A stretch of DNA of 64,000 nt. Origin: Neopestalotiopsis rosae (taxonomy: Eukaryota; Ascomycota; Sordariomycetes; Amphisphaeriales; Sporocadaceae). Positions 23,301-36,002 of the stretch are shown piece after piece. The notes beneath the pieces are model-generated. The model was given only the letters and a program-made list of their open reading frames with translations. It did not search any database and had not been told where the DNA came from. The number at the start of each line of letters is the position of its first letter. The first letter of the stretch is position 1. Location of the stretch: positions 620,001 to 684,000 of the forward strand of contig JALGAS010000012.1 of NCBI GenBank assembly GCA_023078685.1, given 5' to 3'. The position numbers and the translations under genes were made by a program.

Positions 23301-26300
23301 GCCACCAGCTAATACATCCCGCAGTAGCAACTTGAGGAATTCCCGATGGCACCAGAGCTGTAACCCCTCCCGGATCAACTTCAACACTCACACTCTCACA
23401 CGTACATGGGGCGCACACCATCCATCAAATCAACCAACCGGAAGCCAATACCAGACGAATCAGGCAGCTTCCATACCGTTATGTGCTTTGTGTGTGTGAG
23501 CGCGTATTGTGTTTGTGCCGCTGGTGCTTCTAGATCGCTACTGCTATATGTGTGCTAGTATTTCATTCCAAGGGTCACCTGCAAGGAGCGAGACGTAAAA
23601 AAAGGGCCACCACCAAGTTCTGGCCCGGGGCGACCCAAGAGTCTCACTCACCGGAGTGGATGACAGCGTCATTTCCATCTCCAGGTTCTTCTTGGGGGTC
23701 GACGATCGTTTTCTCTTGAGGACATGTCGTCCGCGTCCATTCACCATCATCTCCTCCTCTCTTGCTCCTTTGGCTCCCTGGCTGAAAGCAAGCAAGCGTC
23801 GTGCCGACTATTAATCATGTAGCAACCTAGATGCATCGAAGCGGCACCAAAGCCCAGATCGGTTTCATTTCCTTCAAGCAGAGACAAAGCTGATCAACGG
23901 CACTGGTCCAATGCAGACGCCGTTGTTTTTCTTCCTCCTAGCACCAGCGCAGCACAGCACAGCGCAGCACAGCAGGCATGTATGGCATGTACCGTACCAT
24001 ACCCTACCCTGAATGCCTGATGGTAATTGCTTGCTGGCTGGGCTGGCTTGTAACCTACCGGGCCCCCGCCGGCAAGCCCCATGGGCCATTGGTTGTGGTA
24101 GTGTCCGGGTTTATCTCCTCCTCGCAGATTTGGCCGGAGCGCGGCCAAAACTACCAAGTCATGTACATGCCCACTTTGATTTAGCCTATGAGGTACTTTG
24201 TTTTCCGTCTCCTCCTTGGGGTCGATCATTTTGTTCCTCATTCACCAGTCACAAATTCTAGACAAGCTTCCAGGGATTATCTACCCAACCCTACTACTAC
24301 TGACGTTTTTCGCAACCGGGCACCCGCTCGCGCAAGTTGCCACTTTCATGCTGAGCACTCCGCCCTTGGGCCCCCCAGCCAGCGTTCCCATCAGCACGGC
24401 GCCATGTATGGACACTCTCTAATGGGCCACCCAACAAAGTACGGATATTGTGTAGTGTGTGCCAGGACCTACAATTGGTACGTATTGGAATTGGACTTGC
24501 CCTTTCCAGGGGGGCACTCGTCTGGCCTGGTGGTATGCAGACGACGAGTGGAGGATATGGTCATGTATGACCGACTATTGCCTCGAAATCTGCTCTTACC
24601 GTGGCTGCTCTGGACTCTTTTCCCCCTTCCATGGCGTCTGACGAGAAATTGCAACCATCTAGTTTAGCATTCACTCTCGTCACGTTCAACAGGGGGCAAA
24701 AGTTCGAATGCATGAAGCCTCTTTGGATCAATTTTGGCCAGCTTCAGTACCCTGTTGATGTGTGTGCAACGGTAAGCTCCGAGACTGTAGTGATTATAAC
24801 ACCTAATCAAGCTTGTACTATGGATGAACGACACGACATCCAGGCCCAAGACCAAAATCTACGACATGTCCATCCTACTGCACCATGGCAATGAAACCTT
24901 CCATGCTTGACGGGCGTAACGAAAAAGCAAGTCATAAGGGAGGGCAGGATGTGGAAGGGGAAAAAGGCGACCGGGCGGCTGTGAGGCTGATCCGCGCTGG
25001 AGTATCGGAAGTATTGCTCGAATCAATCACGGATCCTTGATCCTGACCGTCTGACCTGCGTCCCTACCATTCCAGCGCAATTGCAGTGAACGTGAATTTA
25101 GAATTGACAGAATCCCACCCACAGGATCGGGAAAAGGGAACAAAAAAAGAGGCCCACTGCCTGCAGCGCGTTTCAATCATCTGCAGGATGCGCTACGGTC
25201 GCCCTGGGCCTGGCAAATCTGGCCACGAAAGTTACAAGATCCGCCCAAAATTTTGCAAGGTGTTGTGAGCAAATACTATCGAAAGATGACGATCGGTAGG
25301 ACCGAGTAGGCAAAAATGTTAAGGCTCGCCCCAAAAAGTCATTATTCTTGCCCTGCTAAGGTTGGCGATGCCTCGTCTGAGCCATGCTTCACAGACAGCG
25401 TTTTCCGGCGCCGAGACCTGGCTGGCAAACTACGTAAATGAGGTACATGATCCCATGAGTAGCCATCTGCATGAAAATCTGATTAATCCGCTCTTGTCGC
25501 TCAGATAGTGAAAAAGAAGCATGTTGAGATGACGATCAGGCGCAAGAAGCGGGATTACATGCTACGATACTTTGTCCATGCTATACAATAGTACAGAGTC
25601 TGTAGTCTTTTGCCCATTGGCTTTCCTCTTACGTGCTCGTGTCCCGCTGGACCATTAGCACAGCACCTACCGGCAATCCACTAGGAATATGGTACAGGCT
25701 GCTGACGGCTACCAGCCCCTCAGCAGAAACCTTGAGATAGTGCCCAGTACAACACCTCCCTGACTGCCTGAATGTATGTAATGTAATGCAGGTAGGCAGA
25801 AAGAACCCAGACTAGAACCCCCCATATGGATTGACCAGAGACTACTGCTTGGCCTTTCCATTTTTACTGACCTGCCTGGCAGGTCATGGGCTGCCGTTCC
25901 CCACTACAGACCTTGTACCTACACCACCAAAATTGCAATCTTCGTTTCAAACTTTTTGTCCCTGCACTCCGCAGTCCCCGTTACTTTACAGCGGACTTGG
26001 CCTGCGCGTTACAGGGCACCCAAGACAGTCCATGGGCACACACACTGCGTGGACTGTCACCAACACGGGCAAAGCTCAAGACCCTGTGCTGCGATTGCCA
26101 GTGTTCTTGGGCCCCCCAGTCGAGTGCCCCAAGCACTCTCTGCCCCCCTCTCCATGTCCCCAGTCACGGCGCGGCGACTCACAATGCACCTTGCTTCATT
26201 CGGTCTGCATCACCTACCGGGAGAGTCTCGGTGAGACCACTATTTCAAAGCAACGTAAGCGGCTATGGCATGGTCGTCGCCGTCTGAGGAGAAAATCAAG

Positions 26301-29300
26301 AAGGAAAAAAAAAGGTACCATGGTACCCCCATGTGACACGGGTTGGACGGGCTGGCTCCGATGTGCCCCTTTGCCCCTCCTCCAGGAACAAGTCCCTCGC
26401 CTTTCTTCTCTCGGAACGGAATTTTCGCCATGGCCAAACAAGATTGAAACAAATCTAGGTACCATACAGGCCGATGCGATGAATTGGCTGGATCGGCATT
26501 CCATGAGGAAGACACAGAATCCAGTCTTACTAGCTCAGCACGCTCAGACAACCGACGTACGATAAGCTGAGTGTTCCATAAAGTCCTTTACGCGGTCTTC
26601 AGTTTGGATGCGTTGATCAACAATAATCGACACTAAGATCCTAAAGGAATGACACGCGAGACGCCTCATGATCTCTTATGCATTACTGCTGCTTGCCATG
26701 ATCGAGTAGGCAATCGTGCATCGCTCGCGGATGACTAGGGACTCTGACCGACACGAGAACCGAACATGCATACAACAGTAGTGCAGCGTACAATGTAGTC
26801 TGGAAGAAACTACTATGGTACACTGCACTAATTCCCAAGTGGAGTGGCGAGGATACTAGGTATGTAAAAGAGGGAAACACTCAAAAAGCAGGTCACCATG
26901 GCAATCAATTATACATGGTATGTGGTGGAAAGTATGCCTCATAGTGCCCGGCGTTCTCGCATCTCGGCTTGGACGAGGGGCTCTAATCAATCAAATGGGG
27001 GTGGGTGTGAACCAGTACGTACCGTACCCTCGCAACTCAACTTGTGTGTGTGTGTGAGTGATGGTTCGGAGATGATTTCTTTCTCGCAGCTTTTAACCCA
27101 TCCATGTCTGTCGTGCTGCCTTCGGGAGGGTCCCGTCACGCACGCTCAACCGGTACCATGGATAACCCTATCCTTGTCTGTCATAGCCGTTCAAGTGGCG
27201 TTCGAGGTACTGCGCAAGCAAGATGGCAAGGATCCGATGCTGGGACTGACTTTCGGAGCATTCCTCTTTTCTTTTTTAGGCCCTGGCTCGCAAAGGAAAA
27301 GAGTACGTACTCTCAATGATCCACGAACCGGCGCAGAAATCGACCCTAATCATCACTCGGCCGTGACGATCTCCTTGGACCCCGTCCAAAAGTCTGCCCT
27401 CGCCTGCCGGCGATGAAGAAGCTGCTTGACTTTACAACATTAGCAGAATTGGGTAACGGTCAGAATGATCCTCACGAGTTGGATCATGGGCCAGAAATAT
27501 CACGGAAATAAGATCCGTCAGCCTATTCAACGCAATATCAAGTGTGGTGTGCGGACTGACGCCAACCAATGCTTGAGGAAAACATGACGAGGCGTCATCA
27601 ATACTATCGGTTTATCATACCTTGCACACCCTTGTCTAAAGGGAATCGGCAAATTTTCTGGAAAACCTCCCACACACCCTTTGATTAAACTCTACCCAGC
27701 AGCCTTGAACCTTGTCGAACGTTTCTGACTCGCGAGACCAGTCGCCAGGGGTTTAAGCGTCCTAGCGCTTCGTCACTCCAAGACTGAACACTCGGTGGCC
27801 TTTATGCGGCCTGAGATTTCTATAATCCCTGCGAGCAAGGCTGAGCTGGAGTCACCCACAGTCATCCCCACACAGCATTTGCAGGTGTCCATCACAGCGT
27901 TCGCCAACGCAAGTGACCTGAAAATCTGCATAACCCTTGTTCCCCAAGGGTCTGTTGGCGGTTCCAACCTGCGGAACGGAGGGTACGTACTCGGCGTGGC
28001 CATGCGGACGATGGACCCACACGATCGAACCTGGAGAATCAACGACGAGATGCGACTTGTACCTTTTTCACTCTCTTTTTGGCTTTGCTTTTTGACCTTC
28101 CTTTGTAATGAGCAAACCTCATGCTTGGAGATCTCATGACTGACAACTTCCGTATATTGATCAGTACATGCTTTACATGTACGAGCTACAGAGTACACAG
28201 ACTTTCAATGTCACAAGCCGCCAACAAGACAGCCACGGCTCAATCAAGAACGATTGTACGAAGCACCTTCATACCACCCTCCAAGTTTAATGATCTGTGC
28301 GGATTATACTGCGATGCAGTACGTACAACATTGTCTTTCCTGCTCTTGCACTAGACGGTAGCTTGAAGCCCAAGCTGGCAATGCTCCATTCATAGAAGCA
28401 TGGAATGGGGCCGCTGCAAGCATAGTACATCGGCGCCGAGTCAAATTAGTAGCACGGCCAAGTATGACCTTGCAACTATTACTATACACTATTTTCAAAT
28501 TCTCGTCAGTCGCTCTCGTCGCTCTTGCAGATTCCTGAGACATGGAAAATGGTCGTGCAAAAAGTGGTCCGGCAAATCATCACGGCTCCCCCTGGCAGAG
28601 AGCAGGGTGCGACAATGAGTAGATTACGAGATCTATCTCCTGTAGTCACCCAGGGCACTTCTGTACTTTGAAACCAAATCTCACCGACGGATGAGATCGG
28701 CTACCTCCCCACTGCCCAGCTCTTTGTCCACGAAAGAAGGTGGCTTGTTCATGATAACATCAGATGAGGAGCTGGCGGCACTCCTATTCATGGGCACGAG
28801 CTTGTGTACAAGCTTGGAAATAACCTGTAGAACCAGTGTGCTTGCATCCAAGCGGATTCACTTTCTAGCCTATGCAAGCTACAAATGATGGCGCATCCCT
28901 ACATGGGACAAAAATGGCAGCCTATCGAACCTTTTGTGTCCATGCCGGGCCCATGGCCCATGGATGCTGGCACGGACAGAGCAACTGTTACCTTTGCAGT
29001 AATTGACCAAAAAGCCACTACGGAGCACAACCTGAGCTGACAAGCGGCGTCAAACCATCATCCAAGTGCACATCATTGACTCGCCCTCATGCCAGAAACG
29101 CCCAAAGACCGGGACCGCCAGAATCCACCGGGCATTATTAGGTACCTACGCTTGCCTACTGCATGCCGGCAAAGTCTTTCCACCATGATTAGAACTGCCT
29201 GCGGTAGGGGGAAGTTGCACGCAGGCCAATGTACGAGCATGCTGTAGTGGGACACCAACATGGTTCACCCTATTCACACATTCAATGTTCACGGCTGCGA

Positions 29301-31325
29301 TCTGCAAATGAGGTAATCTTTTTTGTCGTTGTCCTTTTTTTTCTTCTTCCTTCTTGACTCCTTCCTGTGGACTATTAGTCCTCCGGCCACACTGCTTCAG
29401 GGTCCATTGGCCCAGCTACTCAATCCCGCCGCTTGCTTACAAAGGCCGAGCCATCGTGGATCATGTACACTACGCCGTTGCGGATGTGATTGATTGTTAT
29501 GGGATCATCTGATGCCGCCCGCTCACTGGTTGCAACACACACCGGGAAGCTAAACTACACAGTACAATGGCTCCGACATGCCCCCATCTCGAAACGTGGG
29601 TAGAAAAGGACGGCTTGCGCGTCGCTAGCCTCTACATTGTATTGCCTACACTTGGCAGGCAAAAGAGACAGGCCGAAATAGACTCTCTCTTTTCCAATGG
29701 AGGGTGCTTGGATGGTACCATGGCCTCACTAATAAGCACCAATCACATTCAAAGCAGCCAGGCCTCGACGCGCAGCGGAAGAAGGCCGCTAATAAGCCCA
29801 ACACCTGCTGCTGTAAGTACATGCTGTAGTAGTATGCCAGTATGCTTGGCTTTGCCTGCCTGTCTGCGCAAACGGGCCTTGCCCTGCCTCGCAAGGTAGA
29901 GTTGCATGATGGACTATGCGTCATCTGAACGTTAATGAAGTCTACCCTCGGGCGAGGCTTTATTCCGTTGCATCAAACTCCAGGGGAGTACGGGCGGGCA
30001 CACAACTACCAGCTACATGTATCTAGTGGCTTGTTCCAATCAAGACGATTCGATACATACCTCGTATCTATCAAATCAACGACTGACCAACCTGAGGCGA
30101 TCCATCCGTTCTTGTTTGTCTCTGGCACGCGCACCATGTTCAACGATGCTGCCACGAATCTAAGCGACATCTGACACGCAATCCGCCATCCAACCATCAG
30201 CCAATAGCCATGACAAGCCGTGGCTTTGAGACTTTTTCTGTTGTGACCTTGGAGGCGGGTCTCTCTCTTTGATAGTTGATTTCTTTCACATCTCGTACAT
30301 TCTAAACTCTCGGCTCGTCTCCACCCGCTACGACACACTTTTTTTTGTCGTGGTTGTATCATTGACCGTCGTTGCATCGGCTCCGGGGAATGATGGATCG
30401 CATAGCGATTAGGTGCTTCCCTCAAAGTGTTCCCCCCTAGGCACTATTCCGTATGCAAACTATATGCATCAGGCATGGACGATGGGATGGAACATTAGCG
30501 TCTCGACAGGCCATGATTCTACTCAAGACCTGACCATCCTTCCAGCCGCGTCGTCAGGCCAAACCCCAGCAAAAACCGTCTCATCATTACTCTACCTGGC
30601 TTGTCGACTATCACTTTTTGGCTCGTTGGCTATGTTTTGTGCCCAGGTTCATACGTCCATCCCATCCATCTACGATATATCCAGTCAAGCCCGGAGTGTA
30701 CCATGGACTATGCAAGTCTTGTATGCCACCTATTGTATACAGTAGTGTACGCTACAGTAATAACCGTGAAAATGGATCCACCAAGTCTACCACACCGCTC
30801 CTTTTCCGCTCATACTATTCCACAGTTTCTACTTTTTTTTTCTGCCCATCAGCCATTCCTTCCCCTACTTTTGCATAGTACCCTTTCTCCCTCGCATATG
30901 GGCAAACACTTGCAGCAGCAGCTTCCCCTCCAGCCCATCTGGAAGAAACCCATCTTCGGCTGCAAGGGTCCGGTGCATTTGATCGGCCAGTTCCTGGGAC
31001 ATCTCGGCCGGCCTGTTGTTGAGGTTGGGTCTACGGTACATTGCGCTATAGATTACTACCACGTACGTACGAGCTACACACACAAAACTCTCGGTCCTCA
31101 CAATAAAGCCGCAAGTGCCTCCTGAGTCCTTTCCTGGGGGCTCCGCTTTGGAAGGAGGAGTCGTGTTGATCTTTCATCTGTGTCCATGGAAAAATATGCA
31201 AGCCCAAGCATCGTATTGCCGCCTGCAGCTATCCTATGAGCGGCTCTCAAAACTATTTGCGTCTTGTCGACAGGCCTCACTCTGTACACGTTTGCAACAG
31301 GTCGGACTTGTATCCATATCGTATC
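20328..31325. other. 11-kb gene desert
   Basis: No recognisable protein-coding gene, tRNA or transposon on either strand. The longest ORFs (25831-26565 +, 26898-27416 +, 24188-24667 +, 27773-28198 -) have no domains, are rich in Pro, Cys, His and Arg, overlap other ORFs and lack credible splice partners. Simple repeats include CAG at about 23178-23190 and TG at about 27041-27057, plus many short GTAC-centred palindromes such as tacgtac. It may be upstream regulatory DNA of the 19221-20327 gene, or hold noncoding RNAs that cannot be seen from sequence. Confidence 0.55.
27041..27057. repeat. TG dinucleotide repeat
   Basis: Short run of alternating T and G within the gene-poor region. No gene is attached to it. 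Confidence 0.7.
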
Positions 31326-32763
31326 TCACACCGAGGCTTGACTGCCATCTCCCAAGACGTCTCGACCAAGGCCAGAGAATCCCTCTCTCTCGACCTTGCA
31401 TGTAGCAAGCTGCACAGCAAACCGGAGTCGAGCCTCCACATCCGCGTCTGCGTCCGCTTCGTGGCACAAGAGACCGAACAGCATCCCGGCGATGAACGTG
31501 TCACCAGCCCCTACCGTACTACAGGTCAGGTTTGTTAGTCATTTTTCTTTCCTCTTGCCTTGATTAGGATGAGGGGCCCGGTTATTCCAAGGACTGGACA
31601 CTTTGGACAAACGCACTCTACTACCTGAACCTCCTTTCCATCCGGCGACGCGCCGCAGGACAAACAATGTCCACTCGGGAGCGACAAACACGATGCTCCA
31701 TCGGAACCCCAGGTACAGAGAAGGAGAGTTCTATCATGCAGTCTTGTTAGTCGTTGTTCGGGGTCCAGTCGAGTCGTCAAAGCAAGTCAGCAGCAACACG
31801 CCACATGTCATTGCCTCGTCACACGTACGCTTTGCGAGCCACTTTACTCTGCGCCTCGAGACATTCCCTGGCCGTCTGGTATCCTTGATCCTATGCGAGG
31901 CATCAGTCGTCTGTCACTATTTTTTCTCCCGTGCCAGAACAACAACAACAAACCTCTGCCCAACTCTTTGAGTAAAAGACGACATCCGCTTCAGCCGCCA
32001 GTTCCTGCAGACCTTGGCGGCCCGGTTTTTCTACTTCCACACTAATTCTAGCCTCGGGCGCCGACTTGCGCAGATGTGTGATGCATTCTAGAGTCGTCTC
32101 TGGAACTCGTCCCTGTTGGCGGAAAAGTTGTAAGAGTTTTACTACGACATGTTCGAACAAGAGACCTCCCTAAAAGTCTTGGAGCCACCGCCGCTGCTCT
32201 GCTCACCTACCTCGAAATGCCACCATGTCCTGCCACCGCCTAGTAGTAAATCGTTTGCCACGGACTTGAAATCGTCCACCGTCGCCTCTGGTAGGTCGTT
32301 ATAGTTGACCAGGGTCCGGGACCCTGTAGCCTCGCTACGTATGATGTAACTACTGGCCGGTTCCGAGTAACCTGGATGATATATACATTTTTCGAGGTTT
32401 ACGATGCTGCCTTTGCCAAAGGACTCTCTAATCTTGGCGGCTGCTGGGGACTCTGCGGAGGGCAACGCCGATATGAGATAGGGTGTCACATTGTGCTCAG
32501 GCTGCCGATCCAAGAGCTGCTGCAGCACCTCGAGCGAGTTGGGGCAGTTGCCACCTCGGCGCACGGTGAGGCTGGACGCGCGTAGCTTGGAGTCCTCGTC
32601 TGGGAAGAATGGCACACTACAAGTTTAGAAATCGGTGAATGTGAGTATATATGCTGTTGCCGAGATTTATGTCTCGGGCCATTGATAGAAAGGGGAGGGG
32701 TTTTGCAACGTGCCTCAAGATTGTATCAACGTAACAAGCGCCGACACAAACGAGCTTGGTCAT
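31326..32763 (-). CDS. PfkB-family sugar kinase (ribokinase/ketohexokinase type)
   Basis: Six exons (32714-32763, 32211-32616, 31954-32112, 31829-31890, 31617-31730, 31326-31518) encode 327 residues. The family phosphorylates sugars such as ribose or fructose with ATP. The protein opens MTKLVCVGACYVDTIL, followed by PFFPDEDSKLRAS and RRGGNCPNSLEVLQQL (substrate and dimer region). The second PfkB signature DTVGAGDTFIAGM, whose GAGD Asp is the catalytic base, is rebuilt across the last intron (donor GTGCGT). The first intron (32617-32713) needs a GC donor: AG|GCACGT joined to TTGTAG|TGTGCC gives TILSVPFFPDED in phase, whereas the nearby GT shifts frame. The exact sugar cannot be read from sequence. 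Confidence 0.9.
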
Positions 32764-33167
32764 GGTGGGAATTTCGCTTGCGTGTATCAAAGCCGGCAGT
32801 GCTGTTGTACGCGGGAGATATTTGATACCGTCTGGATAGTGCGTGCCGTGATGTTGATTCTATAGTGGTTGTGAAAGAGGGCGGCATTTCTTGAACCGCC
32901 TAATATAGTTTGGTATGACATAATTTTGCTTGCGGGACTGCTACTTGGTTTACACGATATGCGAATTCGATTGCACTGAGGTTTTTTGCAATTCACTCGT
33001 TCATATGCTTCCGTCAATAGTCAATTGATAATTATATACCAACCCAATAATATTTTGTTTTGATACATATTAATTCTCGATGCAACAAGACATAAATTCA
33101 ACTATCTATGTTACATTTTGCAGTTTCGAGATTTATAAAATTAAGACACTCTCAATATTTCCTTAAT
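32764..33167. other. AT-rich intergenic region
   Basis: About 0.4 kb, noticeably AT-rich from about 32990 to 33170. It contains the kinase promoter and the transporter 3' end. No gene seen. Confidence 0.5.
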
Positions 33168-34624
33168 CTATTCAATTTTCCCGGGAATTTTCGGTATCAA
33201 GAACCAGCAAACACCTCCAGCAATGATTAAAGCAAGCACAATCGGTTGCAAGACGGCAACTCCTGCACTCGTGGCAATCACACCAGTTATGGACGGGAAA
33301 ATGGCACCGCCAGCTTGAGCCATGACAAAGATGAAGCCCAAAGCCGCGGCTTGCGAGCTCTTGGGGAGCAGCTTGGAAGCCACCGACATGCCAGTGGCGA
33401 AAAAGGGCCCAAACAGGAAGCCCATGACGCTCAGCGCCGTCGCGCTGGCAATCACATTGGGCTGCAGCCAAAAGACGAGCTGCAGGGCGGCGCACAGGAC
33501 GCTGTAGACGAGGAGCATCCTCTGCTCGCCCCAGCGGAACGTCGGCTCGGCCAGCAGGATCCGGCCCAGGAACAGCCCCCCGGAGAAGCCCGCGGGCACG
33601 TAGCCCACGGCCGCGAGGTCGCCGCCGCGCGACGTGGTGAGGAACTCGACCACCCAGCCGCTGGCCGTCATGGCGGCGCCCAGCTCGAAGAAGTAAAAGA
33701 GGCTCAGCAGCCAGACGACCTTGAGCCGGAGGAGGCTGCCCATCTCCAGCATGGCAGCCTTGGTCCTTTTGCTGGTGCTGTTGCCTTCTTCCGCTGTCGG
33801 CTGTTGGGTCGAGGCAACGACGCGCCGTCCCCAAAACGTGTCACCAAACGCCGCCACGACGCCGGCAAGATTCAGGGCGCCAATGCCCACGAGGCCAAAG
33901 TACACCAACCGCCAGCCCTCGATACCGCCGCCATAGACGCCGGGAGCTCGGTTGGCGACGCCCGTGGCGGTCAGGGGCCCGACAAAGGTGCCGAGGGCGT
34001 AGCAGGCGTGGATGAAGCCGAGCCAGCGGTGCGGGACGTTTCGCAGCCCGCCCACAAAGGCGTTGGAGTGGCTGTCCTGGTAGGCCATGCCCAGGGCCTG
34101 GAGCATAAAGGTTGCGCAGAACTGGGCGAACCCCCCTCGGGGCCGCAGGCACTGGGCCAGCAGCTGCAGCGCGGCGCCGAGCCCGAGGAGCTGCCCCAGG
34201 CTCAGGTGCGCGGTCAGGATCGGGTTGGTCAGGGCGGCCAGGAGCCATCCGGCAAAGGTGGTGCCGTAGCTATCATTGTAACTTTGTTAGTCGATGATAT
34301 TATACAATGTTTAGAGAAAACATGGCATGATTCTTTGGCGGCGACTTGCATAATAGCTACATCCCCGGTACCAATGCCAAACGTTTTGAGCATGTATGGG
34401 ATCAGCGGCCCCAAGGTACCATCATTCACACCGGCACAGAAAAAAGAGAAGCCGGCCACGACCAATTTGAATATTGGGGCGGCAGAATGAGCGTCCACGG
34501 CATCGATGGGCGGCACCTCTGGTGTTGGTGCGGAAGCCTCGACGTCCGTTTGTGGCCGCCTCTCGTTGAGCAGGGTCAAAGGGATTTGCTGAGGCTCAGC
34601 AACCGCGGTTTGCGTTGTTGCCAT
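33168..34624 (-). CDS. Major facilitator superfamily transporter (Bsc6/fucose-permease-like)
   Basis: Two exons (34350-34624 and 33168-34269) encode 458 residues with about 12 hydrophobic segments. The N-terminal ~55 residues are cytosolic and disordered. The first helix region contains GFSFFCAGVNDGTLGPLIPY. Later segments include VWLLSLFYFFELGAAMTASGW and GFLFGPFFATGMSV. The overall pattern resembles the fungal family annotated as Bsc6/fucose permease, so a sugar or small organic substrate at a membrane is plausible but unproven. The single intron (34270-34349) requires a GC donor (TTAT|GCAAGT) with acceptor GATAG|C, giving DVAIIYGTTFAGWLL; no GT donor keeps frame. It lies 0.4 kb upstream of the sugar kinase gene on the same strand. 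Confidence 0.88.
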
Positions 34625-36002
34625 GTTCCTAGATGTGTTTCCAGAACCCGAGTGACTTTATGACGGACTCTCGAGCCAAACGAAACCTGTTGGGAATGCC
34701 TCCCTTATGTATAGGTGATCCCGATCATGGGTGTCATAATGCTTCGGTAGAACGTCGGTTGAGGTCTGGTCGCATATGCTGGTCCACGGGCCGTCATCCC
34801 CGTGGATGGACAAATAGAGCATGTCCAGCTTTGTCCGTATTTGGAGATGTTTCTGTTGGACAAATGATTGCCGTCCAGAAATCACCGGCATCTGGAGCTT
34901 ACGTCGGAATGGCGGTTCACGCTGGCAGGTAGACCTCTACAAAGGCGTCGCCAACCTCGAGCCGTTTCATCGAGGCCGCCGACTCTCGTCAACGTGTTGG
35001 ACCTTCGTCACTACTTTCTGCCAATGAGGCTGTGTTCTCTAGAGAATGGTGGATCGAATTATCGTAACTTGTAGATGCCTCGCGAGGCTGCCTAATCGTA
35101 CAGCCTCCCGTTGCTTTCCCTCCAAACACACCGTGACCGCTCGATCTCGATGAACATTGTCCAGCTCCTGCCATTCATCCTGATAACCGTTCCGCAGTAT
35201 CTCTCGCGATGTTCCTTGTGTTCTTCCAGTCGGCCTCTTCCTTCCTCACCTCGGTCCCCAAGGGATCGCAAGCAATGAAAGATAAACAAAGGTTCTCCCT
35301 CGACAAGAGGTCGTATGTTGTGCCAAAAATTCCCTACCCAGCCGAAGCCAAATAGGAGTGGTCATAGTTATAGTTTTCAACTAGCAAAAACGCAGTCTCG
35401 GACGAATCCTCACTGACATGCGTAACGCCCGTGCACTAAGATGGGGAGAAAAGGTCAAGAAGAAAATGGCCGGCAAATTCGCGAGAATTCATTTTGTAGC
35501 TGGGGATGGTGGGGATCCACCTGGCTAGTGCGAAACAATCTTCCGTTCCGGCCGCGTGGGTTCCACTTGGTTCGGCTCCCTGACTGGACTCACTGGAGGC
35601 AATCGCATTCACTATCGCTGGCCCATCGACACACCTAATAGCGCGACTGGGGGCTTACGAGCGCTGTGGATTGTACAATCAAGCTGCCAACCGAACCAGT
35701 TGTTTACATGATCACGAGACAATAAACTTGAGCCATTTCAGATCATCGGAGGACGGTAGAAAATAAATCGAGTCTCTGTCGAGTTGAATCGCCTCTCCCA
35801 TTACTGTTCCTTATCAGATACCGTGCAGCGATCGATTAGCCAATTGGGCTCGTATCAATTCCAAGGCCACCTACCCAACTACAAGGTACCCAACTGTAGT
35901 CGCTGGTATCACGGGCACCGCAAACCGGCCAGCTAAGCTTCAACCTTGCCATTCGAGACTACTCCTCCCAAACTTGTCACGACACGCGATGAAGTGGACA
36001 CG
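34625..36002. other. Divergent intergenic region between MFS transporter and HID1
   Basis: About 1.4 kb between two divergent start codons. Only short ORFs without domains are present. It should contain both promoters. Confidence 0.55.

Noticed and set aside
25831..26565. 244-codon plus-strand ORF in the gene desert
   Set aside because: Pro/Arg/Cys-rich, overlapped by ORFs in other frames and strands; no domain, no splice partner.
33246..34490. 414-codon plus-strand ORF
   Set aside because: Exactly antisense to the MFS transporter and composed of Gly/Ala/Glu/Gln/Arg; a codon-bias shadow.
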